Position numbers and translations under genes: made by a program. Positions 1-8,577 of a stretch of 57,195 bases of DNA are shown piece by piece (positions within the stretch are counted from its first letter, which is position 1; each line of letters starts with the position of its first letter). Below the pieces are notes generated by a model. That model worked only from the letters and a program-made list of their open reading frames with translations, was not told the DNA's origin and made no database searches. Origin of the DNA: Microbacterium sp. MYb45 (GTDB taxonomy: Bacteria > Actinomycetota > Actinomycetes > Actinomycetales > Microbacteriaceae); contig NZ_PCPG01000020.1 in assembly GCF_002979655.1 (NCBI RefSeq), positions 1 through 57,195 on the forward strand, given 5' to 3'.

Positions 1-202
1 AATTATACGTCCGACCCGATATGTTGCTCAACCTCCGGTGAGCGTCGTTCGCGTGGGGTCGCCGAGTGCACGGCTTGTCGCCGAGTGCACGGGATATCCA
101 CGTCGACGATCCGTGCACTCGCGGGCACGCCGTGCACTCGGCGACCCCACGCGAACGACGCTCACCGGAGGTTGAGCAACATATCGGGTCGGACGTATAA
201 TT
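1..202. repeat. Long perfect inverted repeat (73-bp arms), palindromic element
   Basis: Bases 1-73 and 130-202 are exact reverse complements, separated by a 56-bp loop. The loop itself holds further copies of the arm-end motif: GCCGAGTGCACGG is at 61-73 and 80-92, and its complement is at 111-121 and 130-140. The left arm begins at the first base of the window, so the element may extend further out. No ORF inside it looks like a real gene. It could be a MITE-like or REP-like element, or a very strong transcription barrier upstream of the gene at 322. A related GCGAGTGCAC string recurs once at 8211-8220. Confidence 0.85.
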
Positions 203-246
203 TCCGTGAATTCCGGCGGGCTGAAAGGGCGCCCGTTCGACCGCAC

Positions 247-264
247 GATGCAGGGATCTGCATC
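247..264. other. Short perfect hairpin upstream of the gene at 322
   Basis: GATGCAG, four bases, then CTGCATC form a perfect 7-bp stem about 58 bp before the start codon of the following gene. It could be an operator or a 5' leader hairpin; nothing in the sequence decides between these. Confidence 0.4.
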
Positions 265-321
265 CTCGGATGCGGTGCGCTCCTCGACAGCCGATGCCGG
301 CCGACTGATTGGAGTGTTGAG

Positions 322-606
322 ATGTTCACGATGCCCGATCCCCGATTCGAGCTCAGGAAGATCACCGATACCGAGTGGCTGATCCTCGACCACCGCTACG
401 CCGCGGATGACTCGCGCCGCACGGTCGCCTGCATCTATCAGGTCGACACGGTCGAGGTCGAGGCCGTCTGGCTACGAGACCTGCCGCTCGCGACCTACTA
501 CATGTCTGCGGCGGATGTTCTGGAGGACGTGCAGCGGTTCCACTCGCCGAGCCGTGCCGGACGCCCGGTTCCGATCCCGCATCTGCCCCCGCTGGCCACC
601 GCCTGA
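322..606 (+). CDS. Hypothetical protein, 94 aa
   Basis: The start is ATG at 322, chosen because GGAG at 311-314 lies 7 nt upstream; a second in-frame ATG is at 331. The product is a small soluble protein without a signal peptide or membrane segment. A central stretch (about residues 10-60) of alternating charged and hydrophobic residues suggests beta strands, and the last 15 residues are rich in proline. I do not recognise the family. It stands alone between the inverted-repeat element and a strong hairpin at 652-698, so it is probably monocistronic. Confidence 0.6.
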   Translation: MFTMPDPRFELRKITDTEWLILDHRYAADDSRRTVACIYQVDTVEVEAVWLRDLPLATYYMSAADVLEDVQRFHSPSRAGRPVPIPHLPPLATA

Positions 607-651
607 CGTCGACGAGACGCCGGCGGGCGAGCCGACGAGGGTCGGGATTGT

Positions 652-698
652 CCGGCCCGGCGCACGCGTCTGTCAATGGGCACGCGTGCCCGGGCCGG
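652..698. terminator. Strong GC-rich hairpin, candidate terminator
   Basis: CCGGCCCGG (652-660) and CACGCGT (663-669) pair with ACGCGTG (682-688) and CCGGGCCGG (690-698) around a 12-nt loop. The two stems are joined by a small internal bulge. It lies 45 bp after one gene and about 50 bp before the next. No T-run follows, which is common for actinobacterial terminators; a REP-like role is an alternative. Confidence 0.55.
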
Positions 699-746
699 CA
701 GGGTGAGACTGAACTCCCCACCCCTTTCGTCCGAACGGAGTCTCTG

Positions 747-878
747 ATGTCAGATCCGCAGAACAACCACGATGACCAGCCCCTCGTCGACGCCGTCGGC
801 ATCGACCCGGACATGCCGTCCACCGATGACGACATCGACGAGGACGACGACATCGACGTCGCCGACCAGGACGAGTGA
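747..878 (+). CDS. Small acidic hypothetical protein, 43 aa
   Basis: The start is ATG at 747, with GGAG at 737-740 at 6-nt spacing. About half of the last 20 residues are Asp or Glu, so the protein is extremely acidic, and the first half is also rich in Asp, Asn, Gln and Pro. It has no membrane segment and no recognised domain. Its size, composition and good ribosome binding site support a real short gene, but function is unknown. A second small acidic gene follows 60 bp later. Confidence 0.5.
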   Translation: MSDPQNNHDDQPLVDAVGIDPDMPSTDDDIDEDDDIDVADQDE

Positions 879-938
879 CCTGATTCGCACGTGCGCAACC
901 CCCTGGCGTTCTCTTCCGGAGCGTCGCATCCTCGGGGC

Positions 939-1142
939 ATGACACACCCAGACGACATCAAACAGCCCCTGGACCACCTGCCTCCCCTCGAAGAGCGGGA
1001 CAAGGCGATCGAGATCGAAGAGCCGAGCTATCCGACCTCCGAGGCACCCGTCGGCGAAACCCACGCCTCGCCCGAGACGGCAGCCGAACCCGGCAAGCCG
1101 AACCGGCACGGCGTCGACAAGCTCCCGCCCGGAACGAACTGA
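939..1142 (+). CDS. Small hypothetical protein, 67 aa
   Basis: The ATG at 939 was preferred to an upstream in-frame start at 891 because the extra 16 residues look non-coding. The product is hydrophilic and rich in Glu and Pro, with no membrane segment or recognised motif, and is probably disordered. There is no clear Shine-Dalgarno sequence. It may form a group with the acidic 43-aa gene just upstream. Function is unknown. Confidence 0.45.
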   Translation: MTHPDDIKQPLDHLPPLEERDKAIEIEEPSYPTSEAPVGETHASPETAAEPGKPNRHGVDKLPPGTN

Positions 1143-1259
1143 CCGCTGAGGACCAGCGGTCGGATCGCTTCTGCGGGTTCGCCGGTCGACGCTCACCGGA
1201 TGCCGACAGTGTCCTGGGTATCCGGCGGCTCGGCGCTCGGCCCGCCCTAGGCTTCAGAG

Positions 1260-2321
1260 GTGCCCCGACCCGCTGCCTCTCGTCGACGGACGGTCGCGAG
1301 GGTCGCGGGCGCACTCTTCGCCTTCGCCACGGCCGTCGTGCTCGGGCAGCTCGGGGTGTCGGCAGCGACCTCGGGCACGGCCTCCCTCCTGATCGGGCCG
1401 CTCGATGAGCGCAGCCTCATGAGCCTCGCGATGCTGATCGCGTTCCTCTCCCTCGGCATCGGGCTGTGGAGCGTGGATGCGCCGCGGTGGATGCTGGCGC
1501 TCAAGATCATCGGCATCGTCCTCGCCGCCTGCGCCACCGCCCTCGCGGCCGTGGTCATCACGCTCGTGGGCGACGCGAAAGCCACGCCGCTGCTGCAGGG
1601 CGACTGCGATACGGGCTACGTCGTCGTCGAGCACCGATCGCTGAGGGGGTCGAGTGGCACGGTGTATCGGCAGGACGGCCTCATCGCGACCTCGGTCGCG
1701 CGGACGTCCGGCGACGACGCGTACGAGCCGTTCGCGATGGGAGGTTACGCCGTGACCCAGGCAGATGGCACCCTGTCCGTCTCGTACGCGATCAACCGGC
1801 CGAACGCGGGCTCGAATCCGCTGGGCACCTACGCGGGGGCTTTCTCCGTGCCCGTGCTCGAAGGGCGTACGCCGCAGTGCGGTCTCGACGCGCACCGCGA
1901 ACCGCTTCCCTCCCCGGCCCCCGCGACGACTCCCGAGCCGGCGCCCGTGACCGCCGCATCGGTCGATGACGAGACGACGGAACTCGTGAGCGCCTCTCTC
2001 GACGCCGCCTCCGGAACCGCCGTCGACGCATCCGGCGCTCCGATCGACACCGCCGCCCTGCCCATCCGCTCCGTTGCGTGTGCCGAGGGTCCCGGCACCC
2101 GCCGCGAGCTGCGGCTCGACTTCCGCACCGACGACAACACCCGATCGGTCGCCGACATCCTGAAGATCTGGGACCGGGCCGGGTACGAGAAGGATCGTGC
2201 CATGCAGGAGGACATCCGCTACAGCGAGGGCCGCCCCGTGGAGCGGATGAGCGTGCGGGAAACATCGAGCACCGACGGCCTGGTCCACCTCACCGTGAGC
2301 TCGGCCTGCATCGTCGAGTAG
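1260..2321 (+). CDS. Membrane protein with extracytoplasmic domain, 353 aa, unknown function
   Basis: The GTG at 1260 fits a leaderless start: TAGGCT at 1248-1253 is followed after 6 nt by the GTG, and there is no Shine-Dalgarno. Three hydrophobic segments lie near residues 13-37, 52-72 and 78-103. A soluble domain follows, split by a Pro/Ala/Thr-rich linker near residues 215-235. Two Cys in the first soluble part and two in the second could form disulfides. The C-terminal part resembles small secreted domains found in actinobacterial membrane proteins, but I cannot name the family. It converges on the kinase gene with only 22 bp between stops. Confidence 0.6.
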   Translation: MPRPAASRRRTVARVAGALFAFATAVVLGQLGVSAATSGTASLLIGPLDERSLMSLAMLIAFLSLGIGLWSVDAPRWMLALKIIGIVLAACATALAAVVITLVGDAKATPLLQGDCDTGYVVVEHRSLRGSSGTVYRQDGLIATSVARTSGDDAYEPFAMGGYAVTQADGTLSVSYAINRPNAGSNPLGTYAGAFSVPVLEGRTPQCGLDAHREPLPSPAPATTPEPAPVTAASVDDETTELVSASLDAASGTAVDASGAPIDTAALPIRSVACAEGPGTRRELRLDFRTDDNTRSVADILKIWDRAGYEKDRAMQEDIRYSEGRPVERMSVRETSSTDGLVHLTVSSACIVE

Positions 2322-2343
2322 CGAGCCGTCCGGGCCGGAGGAT

Positions 2344-3714
2344 CTAACCGTCGCCCCGCTTCTCCGCCTCTTTCTGCACCTTCTCCGCCTGCTTCCTGGC
2401 CTCTTCTTCAGCCTTCTGCTGCGCCTTCTCTGCTTCCCTGGCCGCTTTCTCGGCGGCTTTCTGCTCGTCGGTCGGCTTTCCACCGCCGGGCTCGGTGTCC
2501 TCGGCGGGCACGACCGGCTCGGCAGGCTGCACGGGAGCGTTCACGGGTGTCACGGAGGGCTCCGGAGTCGTCGCGGGAGACTGCTCGGTGTCGACCGTGT
2601 CGGTCACGTCCGGATCCACGGCGCCTATGCCCGACAGCCACACCCCGGTCAGGACGGATGCCGCGACCGCCGCGACCACCGCGCCGCCGATGATCCCCCG
2701 GCGACGTCTGCGAGCCTTTCGCGCTGTCCGACCGCGCGGTCGGACAGCTCCGTCGGGAAGAAGGAGGGTCGGGGTGGTGGCCGGCGATGACGCGGTGCCC
2801 TCTGCGGCCATCGCGGCGACCGTGGCCGGGACGGCAGGACGCGGAGGCGCAGGAGGTGCCGGACGCGACGATGCTGACGCTGCCGTCGCGAGTGCCGACG
2901 AGGCAGCGAACACCTCCGAGGCGCGCGGCCGATCACCCGGGTCCGCTGCCAGCATCCGGGTCAGGAGGGTGGACCACTCGGATCCCAGCGCCGCCGGCAC
3001 CTCCGGCGTCTCGATGAGCCGGGCCATCGCGGCACCGATGCCCTCGGCCTCCGGGAATGCTCGCACACCGGTGAGGGCCTCGAGCAGCACCAGCCCCAGC
3101 GAATAGATGTCGGCGGGCGGAGCGGGCGGCTCCCCTCTCAACTGCTCCGGGGCGAGATACGCCGCGGTTCCGATCACGACGCCGGGGGTGGTGAGCCGCG
3201 CGCCGTCGACGAGGACGGAGATCCCGAAGTCCGCGAGCTTCGCCCCCGACCGGCTGCCGGCGAGCGGGGTCCGCGACACCAGCACATTCGACGGCTTGAT
3301 GTCACGATGCACGATCCCCGCGCCGTGCACGACATGCAGCGCCTCGGCGAGGTCCGCTGCGAGCCGGGCGACCTCGGCGGGCGCCAGGGGCCCCTGCGCG
3401 ATTCGGGCGGACAAGGTCGGCCCATCGATGAACTCCATCACCAGGTACTCGGCTCGCCCCGGGACGAGCTGCGCGTCATAGAGCGTGACCAGGCCGGGGT
3501 GATTGAGCGAGGCGAGAACCGTCATCTCGCTGCGCGCACGACCGGATGACTGGGCCTCGTCCATCTCCTCGCGCAGCATCTTGATCGCCACGGTGCGGCC
3601 GAGAAAGATGTCGTCGGCGCGATACACGCGTGCCATCCCGCCCTGTCCGACGCACTCCTGCAGCTGATAGCGCCCATCGAGCAGCGCTTCGGTAGGAAGC
3701 GAGTCATCGGTCAT
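2344..3714 (-). CDS. Membrane-anchored Ser/Thr protein kinase (PknB-like), 456 aa
   Basis: Hanks-type eukaryotic-like kinase. Visible motifs are the glycine loop GQGGMARVY (about 23-31), catalytic Lys45 in VAIK, HRDIKPSN (136-143, Asp138 as base), DFG (162-164) and APE (188-190). A Pro/Ala-rich juxtamembrane region leads to one transmembrane helix (about 341-363). The outer part is a short Thr/Pro stretch ending in a Lys/Glu/Ala-rich helical tail. No PASTA repeats are present, so this is not the canonical cell-wall-sensing PknB. The start at 3714 is set by AGGAGG just upstream; the longer reading frame begins outside the family. It faces away from the ABC operon at 3849. Confidence 0.93.
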   Translation of the reverse strand: MTDDSLPTEALLDGRYQLQECVGQGGMARVYRADDIFLGRTVAIKMLREEMDEAQSSGRARSEMTVLASLNHPGLVTLYDAQLVPGRAEYLVMEFIDGPTLSARIAQGPLAPAEVARLAADLAEALHVVHGAGIVHRDIKPSNVLVSRTPLAGSRSGAKLADFGISVLVDGARLTTPGVVIGTAAYLAPEQLRGEPPAPPADIYSLGLVLLEALTGVRAFPEAEGIGAAMARLIETPEVPAALGSEWSTLLTRMLAADPGDRPRASEVFAASSALATAASASSRPAPPAPPRPAVPATVAAMAAEGTASSPATTPTLLLPDGAVRPRGRTARKARRRRRGIIGGAVVAAVAASVLTGVWLSGIGAVDPDVTDTVDTEQSPATTPEPSVTPVNAPVQPAEPVVPAEDTEPGGGKPTDEQKAAEKAAREAEKAQQKAEEEARKQAEKVQKEAEKRGDG

Positions 3715-3848
3715 CGTCGAATCCTCCTGACGCCCGTCGGGTATCGGGCGGCGAACGCCCACCTTACGGATTCGACGCGCTCGAGGCTCGGGCCTTGACA
3801 CACGCCTGAACCGTCCCGATCTCCCGCGCCTCCTGGGAGGATGGTCGC

Positions 3849-4478
3849 ATGATCCAGGTCGACGACGTCGAGGTCACCGCGGGTGACGTGACCCTCCTCG
3901 CCCCCGTCTCGGTGGCTGCGGAGCGCGGCGCGGCACTGGTCATCCGCGGCAGGAACGGCAGTGGCAAATCGACATTCCTCCGCGTTCTGGCCGGCGCGCG
4001 GCAGCCGTCCAGCGGGACGGCGCGGATCGCCGGCGAGCCGATCGCTCCCCGCGACCGTGGCTTCCGTCGACGCGTCGCCACGATGATCGGGCTGCCACCC
4101 ATGGCGCCCGATCTGACGGTGTTCGACCACGTGCTGCTGGTCGCGACCACGTGGCTCGACGACTCCGATGCCGCGGCGGCTCTCGCGCATCGCGTCGTCG
4201 CGGAGCTGGGCCTGGCCGCGCTGGGGCAGCGATTCCCCCACGAACTGTCGTCGGGGCAGACGCAGCTGTTCGGCCTCGCACTGGTGCTGGCTCGGCCGTT
4301 CGACGTGCTGATCCTCGATGAGCCCGAGCAGCGGCTCGACGCGGAGCACGTCGAGGCGGTCGTGCGCGCGTTGCGAGCCCGGCGCGACGCGGGGACGACG
4401 ATCGTCCTCGCCACGCACAGCTCGGCGCTCGCTGACGCGCTCGCCGATCAGACGCTCTGGTTGGATGCCGCGGCATGA
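3849..4478 (+). CDS. ABC transporter ATP-binding protein, 209 aa
   Basis: Short ABC ATPase. Walker A GRNGSGKST is at residues 34-42, the signature is LSSGQ, Walker B is VLILDEPE and the H-loop is ATHS. The signature is slightly divergent from LSGGQ. GGGAGG at 3835-3840 lies 8 nt from the ATG. It overlaps the permease gene by ATGA, so the two form one ABC system, probably an exporter since no binding protein is linked. A candidate promoter has TTGACA at 3795-3800 with a poor -10 (GATCTC) 17 bp later. The substrate is unknown. Confidence 0.9.
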   Translation: MIQVDDVEVTAGDVTLLAPVSVAAERGAALVIRGRNGSGKSTFLRVLAGARQPSSGTARIAGEPIAPRDRGFRRRVATMIGLPPMAPDLTVFDHVLLVATTWLDDSDAAAALAHRVVAELGLAALGQRFPHELSSGQTQLFGLALVLARPFDVLILDEPEQRLDAEHVEAVVRALRARRDAGTTIVLATHSSALADALADQTLWLDAAA

Positions 4479-5977
4479 GCGGCCGCACCTCCGCCGCGAT
4501 CAGGATCTGGCGTGCCCGCAGCGTCCGCACGAGCGGCGACCGCGCCTACGTCGTCTACTTGGCACTGATGGTCGCCCTGGTGGCGGTGGCGCCGTTCGCG
4601 CGAGCGGTGTGGTTGAGCGTGACGAGCACCGAGAGCATCGCGGTCTTCGCGTCCCCCGCCGCGCCGGGGATGACAGCACTCGTCGTCGCGGCGCTCTGGG
4701 CCGGCGCGGTGCTGGTGGGCCGGGATCGCGGCCCCGCACTTCGTTCGCCTCTCCCCACCTACGCCCTCGCCACCAGCGACCTGCCACGCTCCGGCGCATT
4801 CCGAGGCCCGGTGCAGCGCGCGGGTGCGACGCTGACCGCCGTGACCGCCGTGTTGGCCGCGCTCGTCGCCGTCGGCGCGAACGGCAGCGGAGCGGTCGGG
4901 CCGCTCGGCGTCGCCATGTTCGCCACGGTCGGCGCGCTCATCGGGATGATCGCCACCGTCGCCTGGCTCGCCGGCCAGGCACTTCCGCGTGCTGCGGTGC
5001 CGATCGCTGTCGGAACACTCGCTCTCGGCATCGTCTCCGCCGCCGTCCCGGTCATGCAGCCGTACGCCCCGTGGGGGTGGGTCGGGCTCCTGTATCCCGG
5101 CAGCGGATCACCGCACACCCTCACCGCGCTGCTCGCACTGGTGGCACTCGCCGGAGGGCTCGTGGCGACGGGGCCGATGCTTATGAACCGGCTCGCACTC
5201 GCGGAGTTGCTGGCCCACGCGGCGCGCTGGGATTCGGCGACCATCCATGCGACCGGCCTCGATCTGGGTGCGGCCGCGACGGTCTACCAGGGCCGACCGC
5301 ACCTCGGTCGTCGGCTCCGTGCCGTGCGGGCGGTCGGGTCCCGGGCTGCCGTGTTCCTGATCCGCGATGCGATCGGGGCGATTCGCACGCCCGGCCGGCT
5401 CGCCGTCGGTGTCCTCGCCGTCGCCGCCGCGGCGACGCTCTTCACACTCTCGTTCGCCCCGGCAGCACCTGCCTGGACACTGGGTGCCGCGGCCGGGGTG
5501 ATCTTGTTCGCCGGCCTCGGCCCTCTCACCGACGGCGTCCGACATGCCGCGAGTGTCGCCGCGGACTTCCCGCTCTACGGTGTCAGCGACGAGCGGCTCC
5601 TCGCCGGTCACGCACTCTTTCCGATCGCGGTCACTACGGTGGTGCTGCTCACGGTGGTCACCGCGTGCGCGCTCGTCGCCGGCATCGGAGTGGTCGCGCC
5701 CCTGGTGAGCTCGATCGCGCTCGGGCCCCTCTCCGTCGTCGCCCGCATCGCCAACGCCGTGAAAGGTCCACTCCCGCCCGCATTGCTCACCCCGATTCCC
5801 ACCCCGATGGGCGATCTCGGTGCCGCCGTTCGTCTGGCCTGGGCCCTGGATGGCCTCTTCTTCGCGGCGCTGATCGGTGTTTCCTCGGCCCTCGTGTTCA
5901 CGGCGCCCGTCCTTCTCCTCGTCGTCGCAACTGCTCTGATCGGCATCGGCGTCCCGCGCTGGCGCCATCGCCGCTGA
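4475..5977 (+). CDS. ABC transporter permease-like integral membrane protein, 500 aa
   Basis: The protein is almost entirely hydrophobic, with about 10-12 predicted transmembrane segments separated by short Arg-rich loops, and has no signal peptide. It starts inside the ATPase stop codon (ATGA), which implies translational coupling and a shared complex. No FtsX or MacB periplasmic domain is visible, so it resembles type-2 ABC exporter permeases more than lipoprotein exporters. The family cannot be named from sequence reading alone. Confidence 0.75.
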   Translation: MSGRTSAAIRIWRARSVRTSGDRAYVVYLALMVALVAVAPFARAVWLSVTSTESIAVFASPAAPGMTALVVAALWAGAVLVGRDRGPALRSPLPTYALATSDLPRSGAFRGPVQRAGATLTAVTAVLAALVAVGANGSGAVGPLGVAMFATVGALIGMIATVAWLAGQALPRAAVPIAVGTLALGIVSAAVPVMQPYAPWGWVGLLYPGSGSPHTLTALLALVALAGGLVATGPMLMNRLALAELLAHAARWDSATIHATGLDLGAAATVYQGRPHLGRRLRAVRAVGSRAAVFLIRDAIGAIRTPGRLAVGVLAVAAAATLFTLSFAPAAPAWTLGAAAGVILFAGLGPLTDGVRHAASVAADFPLYGVSDERLLAGHALFPIAVTTVVLLTVVTACALVAGIGVVAPLVSSIALGPLSVVARIANAVKGPLPPALLTPIPTPMGDLGAAVRLAWALDGLFFAALIGVSSALVFTAPVLLLVVATALIGIGVPRWRHRR

Positions 5978-6016
5978 CCGCACCGGTACTGTTTTCTCAG
6001 GAGAACGGAGCCGATC

Positions 6017-6412
6017 ATGGATGCTGCCGATGCGATCGGGCTGATCGCCGAGATCCTGTCGTGGATCGGCCTCGGGGTCGGTCTCCCCCTCCTGCTCATC
6101 GTCTTCCTGGTGAAAGTGCACGATGGCCGCTGGGTGCCGCAGGAGGTCTTCATCCTCGAGGACGACGGCCGCGCCCGTGCCCGATGGTTCACCGCCGGCG
6201 ACTTCTGGGAGCGCCCGCTCCGCGCCGACGAATCCGGCCACTGGCAGGGCCGCGAAGAGGTCGATGCGTTCGTCAGCGAACACCACCCGAGCCTGATGCG
6301 ATTCGAACCCCGCCGGCCCCTCCTCCATGCCGTGCAGGTGCTCGGAGTCACGCTCGCCAGCGTCGGTGCTGCGGCGGTCGCGCTCTCGATCATCCTGCTT
6401 TTCGTGGGGTGA
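6017..6412 (+). CDS. Small membrane protein, 131 aa, unknown function
   Basis: Hydrophobic segments at about residues 14-33 and 103-129 flank a hydrophilic middle rich in Trp, Asp and Arg, so both ends probably anchor a cytoplasmic or extracellular loop domain. AGGAGAACGGAG upstream provides the ribosome binding site. It lies 39 bp after the ABC permease and may be co-transcribed with it. No family was recognised. Confidence 0.65.
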   Translation: MDAADAIGLIAEILSWIGLGVGLPLLLIVFLVKVHDGRWVPQEVFILEDDGRARARWFTAGDFWERPLRADESGHWQGREEVDAFVSEHHPSLMRFEPRRPLLHAVQVLGVTLASVGAAAVALSIILLFVG

Positions 6413-6464
6413 ATCGACGGCGGCCGGCCTGACAGGCACCGGCATTCCGCGGCAGGATGGAGGC

Positions 6465-8165
6465 ATGCCCGTTCCTCCCCTCTCTTCACGCCCCTGGCTC
6501 GACTCGTACGCGGAGGGCGTCCCCGCAGACATCGACGAGCCGACGCAGACCCTCCCGGAGATGCTGTCGGCGAGCGTGAAGGCGTTCGGCCGGCGTCCGG
6601 CGCTGGACTTCTTCGGCGCGGTCACCACCTACCGGGAGCTCGGGGAGCAGATCGAGCGAGCCGCCGAAGGTCTCCGGCGGCTCGGGGTCGGCAAGGGCGA
6701 CCGCGTCGCCCTCGTGCTTCCCAACTGCCCGCAGCATGTCGTGGCCTTCTATGCGACTCTGCGACTCGGCGCGATCGTGGTCGAGCACAACCCCCTCTAC
6801 ACACCGCGGGAGCTGCGACACCAGTTCGAGGATCACGGTGCGCGCGTCGCCATCGTGTGGGACAAGGCCGCCGACATGGTCGCAGGTTTTCCCGCCGACC
6901 TCCGGGTCGAGCACATCGTCAGCGTCGACATCACCGCGGCGATGCCCCTGTCGAAGCGCGTCGCGCTCCGACTCCCGATCCCCAAGGCTCGTGAGGCGCG
7001 AGCGAAGCTGACCGGCACACCGAAGGCACGGCACCTCGTCGCCTGGAAGAGTCTCATCGACCATCGCCGGCTCTCGCGACGCGTGCCCGGTCCCGCCTTG
7101 GGCGACACCGCGCTGTTGCAGTACACGAGCGGGACGACGGGCGTTCCGAAGGGCGCGATCCTCACGCACTCGAACCTCCGCGCCAACGCGATGCAGGGGC
7201 GGGCGTGGGTACCAGGCCTCGTCGACGGCGAGGAGACGTTCTACGGCGTGCTGCCGTTGTTCCACGCCTACGGCATGACGCTGTGCCTCACGTTCGCGAT
7301 GAGCATCGGCGCGCGGCTCGTCCTGTTCCCCGCGTTCGATCTGGGGCTGGTCACCGCCGCGGCGCGCTCGACTCCGCCCACCTTCCTCCCCGCCGTGCCG
7401 CCGATCTACGACGCTCTGGCTCGCGCAGCCACGCGCGGGACCATCGATCTCTCGACGGTCCGCTTCGCCATCTCCGGCGCGATGAGCCTTCCGGTCGCGA
7501 CGGTGAAGCGGTGGGAGGAGGCGACCGGCGGCCTCCTCGTCGAGGGCTACGGCATGACCGAGAGCTCGCCGGTGGCACTCGGCAATCCGATGGGGCCGAC
7601 CCGTCGTCCCGGCACCGTCGGCGTGCCCTTCCCGAGCACCGAGATCCGCGTCGTCGACCCCGAGGACACCGATGTCGACATGCCGGCCGGCGAGCGCGGA
7701 GAGCTCCTCATCCGTGGGCCTCAGGTCTTCCAGGGCTACTGGGGGCGTCCGGGCGATACGGCGGATGCGCTGCTGGCAGACGGCTGGCTCCGCACCGGAG
7801 ACATCGCCGAGGTCTCGGCCGACGGGTTCGTGAGCATCGTCGACCGCCTCAAGGAACTCATCATCACGGGCGGGTTCAACGTGTCACCCAGCGAGGTGGA
7901 AGACGTGCTCGCGGCGCACCCGGATGTCACCGCCGCCGCCGTCATCGGTCTTCCGAGGCCGCACGGCGGAGAAGACGTCGCCGCCGCGGTCGTGCTCCGC
8001 GAGGGCGCCGCCCTCGACGTGGATGCGCTGCGCGACTTCTGCCGCACGCGACTCACGCCCTACAAGGTACCGCGCCGCATCACCGCCGTCGATGAGCTGC
8101 CGCGGTCGCTCATCGGCAAGGTGCTGCGCCGCCAGGTGCGCGACGAGCTGCTCAAGGATCGCTGA
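6465..8165 (+). CDS. fadD: Long-chain acyl-CoA ligase (AMP-forming, FadD-like), 566 aa
   Basis: ANL-superfamily adenylate-forming enzyme that activates a carboxylic acid, probably a fatty acid, to acyl-AMP and then acyl-CoA. Visible are the P-loop YTSGTTGVPKG (about 219-229), GYGMTES (about 361), the hinge region GWLRTGD and the terminal catalytic lysine in RSLIGKVLRR (about 550). Length is normal for the family. The ATG at 6465 has AGGA at 7-nt spacing; the longer frame to 6327 overlaps the previous gene. It is monocistronic by context. Exact chain-length preference cannot be read from the sequence. Confidence 0.9.
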   Translation: MPVPPLSSRPWLDSYAEGVPADIDEPTQTLPEMLSASVKAFGRRPALDFFGAVTTYRELGEQIERAAEGLRRLGVGKGDRVALVLPNCPQHVVAFYATLRLGAIVVEHNPLYTPRELRHQFEDHGARVAIVWDKAADMVAGFPADLRVEHIVSVDITAAMPLSKRVALRLPIPKAREARAKLTGTPKARHLVAWKSLIDHRRLSRRVPGPALGDTALLQYTSGTTGVPKGAILTHSNLRANAMQGRAWVPGLVDGEETFYGVLPLFHAYGMTLCLTFAMSIGARLVLFPAFDLGLVTAAARSTPPTFLPAVPPIYDALARAATRGTIDLSTVRFAISGAMSLPVATVKRWEEATGGLLVEGYGMTESSPVALGNPMGPTRRPGTVGVPFPSTEIRVVDPEDTDVDMPAGERGELLIRGPQVFQGYWGRPGDTADALLADGWLRTGDIAEVSADGFVSIVDRLKELIITGGFNVSPSEVEDVLAAHPDVTAAAVIGLPRPHGGEDVAAAVVLREGAALDVDALRDFCRTRLTPYKVPRRITAVDELPRSLIGKVLRRQVRDELLKDR

Positions 8166-8233
8166 GGGGTCGAACCCACCCGTCAGTCACCGGACCGGCC
8201 CCGGCCGTGGGCGAGTGCACCAGAAGTGGCTCG

Positions 8234-8575
8234 CTACTTCGTCGCGTTCGGGTGATGCGTGTGCACCTGCTCGATCAACACGTCGCCACCGTCGACGTAG
8301 AACCAGATTCGCGCATCACCCTGGGCGGTCGGCTTGTGCTGCCAGCGCTCGTGACGAGCGTTGCCGCGCTGGATGAACTGCAGCTCGCCTCGCAGCGGAT
8401 AGTTCGTCGGTGTTCGCTCGAGAGGGCTTCCCGTGAGGAAGTCCCATGTATCGGCCATGGGGTTGCGGATGGTCGCGACGAGGTCGCGCCAACCCCTGCG
8501 GGCGCCGGCGGTCGCGTATCGGATCGTGTATTCGGTCTTCTTCGTGGGCCTGGCGACCAGGTCGTCCTTGGCCAC
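8234..8575 (-). CDS. RelE/ParE-like toxin, 113 aa
   Basis: Small basic protein ending in an Asp-Val-rich strand and a His-rich tail (QVHTHHPNATK), a pattern typical of RelE/ParE-fold toxins that cleave mRNA or target gyrase. It begins with GTG at 8575, 2 nt after the stop of the Phd-like gene at 8578, so the pair is translationally coupled in the antitoxin-first order. The long upstream extension of this frame overlaps the antitoxin and is not used. Assignment rests on gene order, size and charge plus the C-terminal pattern. Confidence 0.65.
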   Translation of the reverse strand: MAKDDLVARPTKKTEYTIRYATAGARRGWRDLVATIRNPMADTWDFLTGSPLERTPTNYPLRGELQFIQRGNARHERWQHKPTAQGDARIWFYVDGGDVLIEQVHTHHPNATK

Positions 8576-8577
8576 GC

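Noticed and set aside
61..140. CRISPR array from the repeated GCCGAGTGCACGG motif
   Set aside because: Copies are few, in opposite orientations and unevenly spaced, and no cas gene is present; the inverted-repeat explanation fits better.
4318..6432. 704-aa plus-strand frame overlapping the ABC permease
   Set aside because: It runs in another frame through the well-supported permease and consists of Arg/Pro/Gly-rich sequence, as expected from high-GC codon bias.
5108..6628. 506-aa minus-strand frame opposite the ABC permease and FadD start
   Set aside because: Antisense shadow; acidic/Arg-rich sequence without motifs or ribosome binding site.
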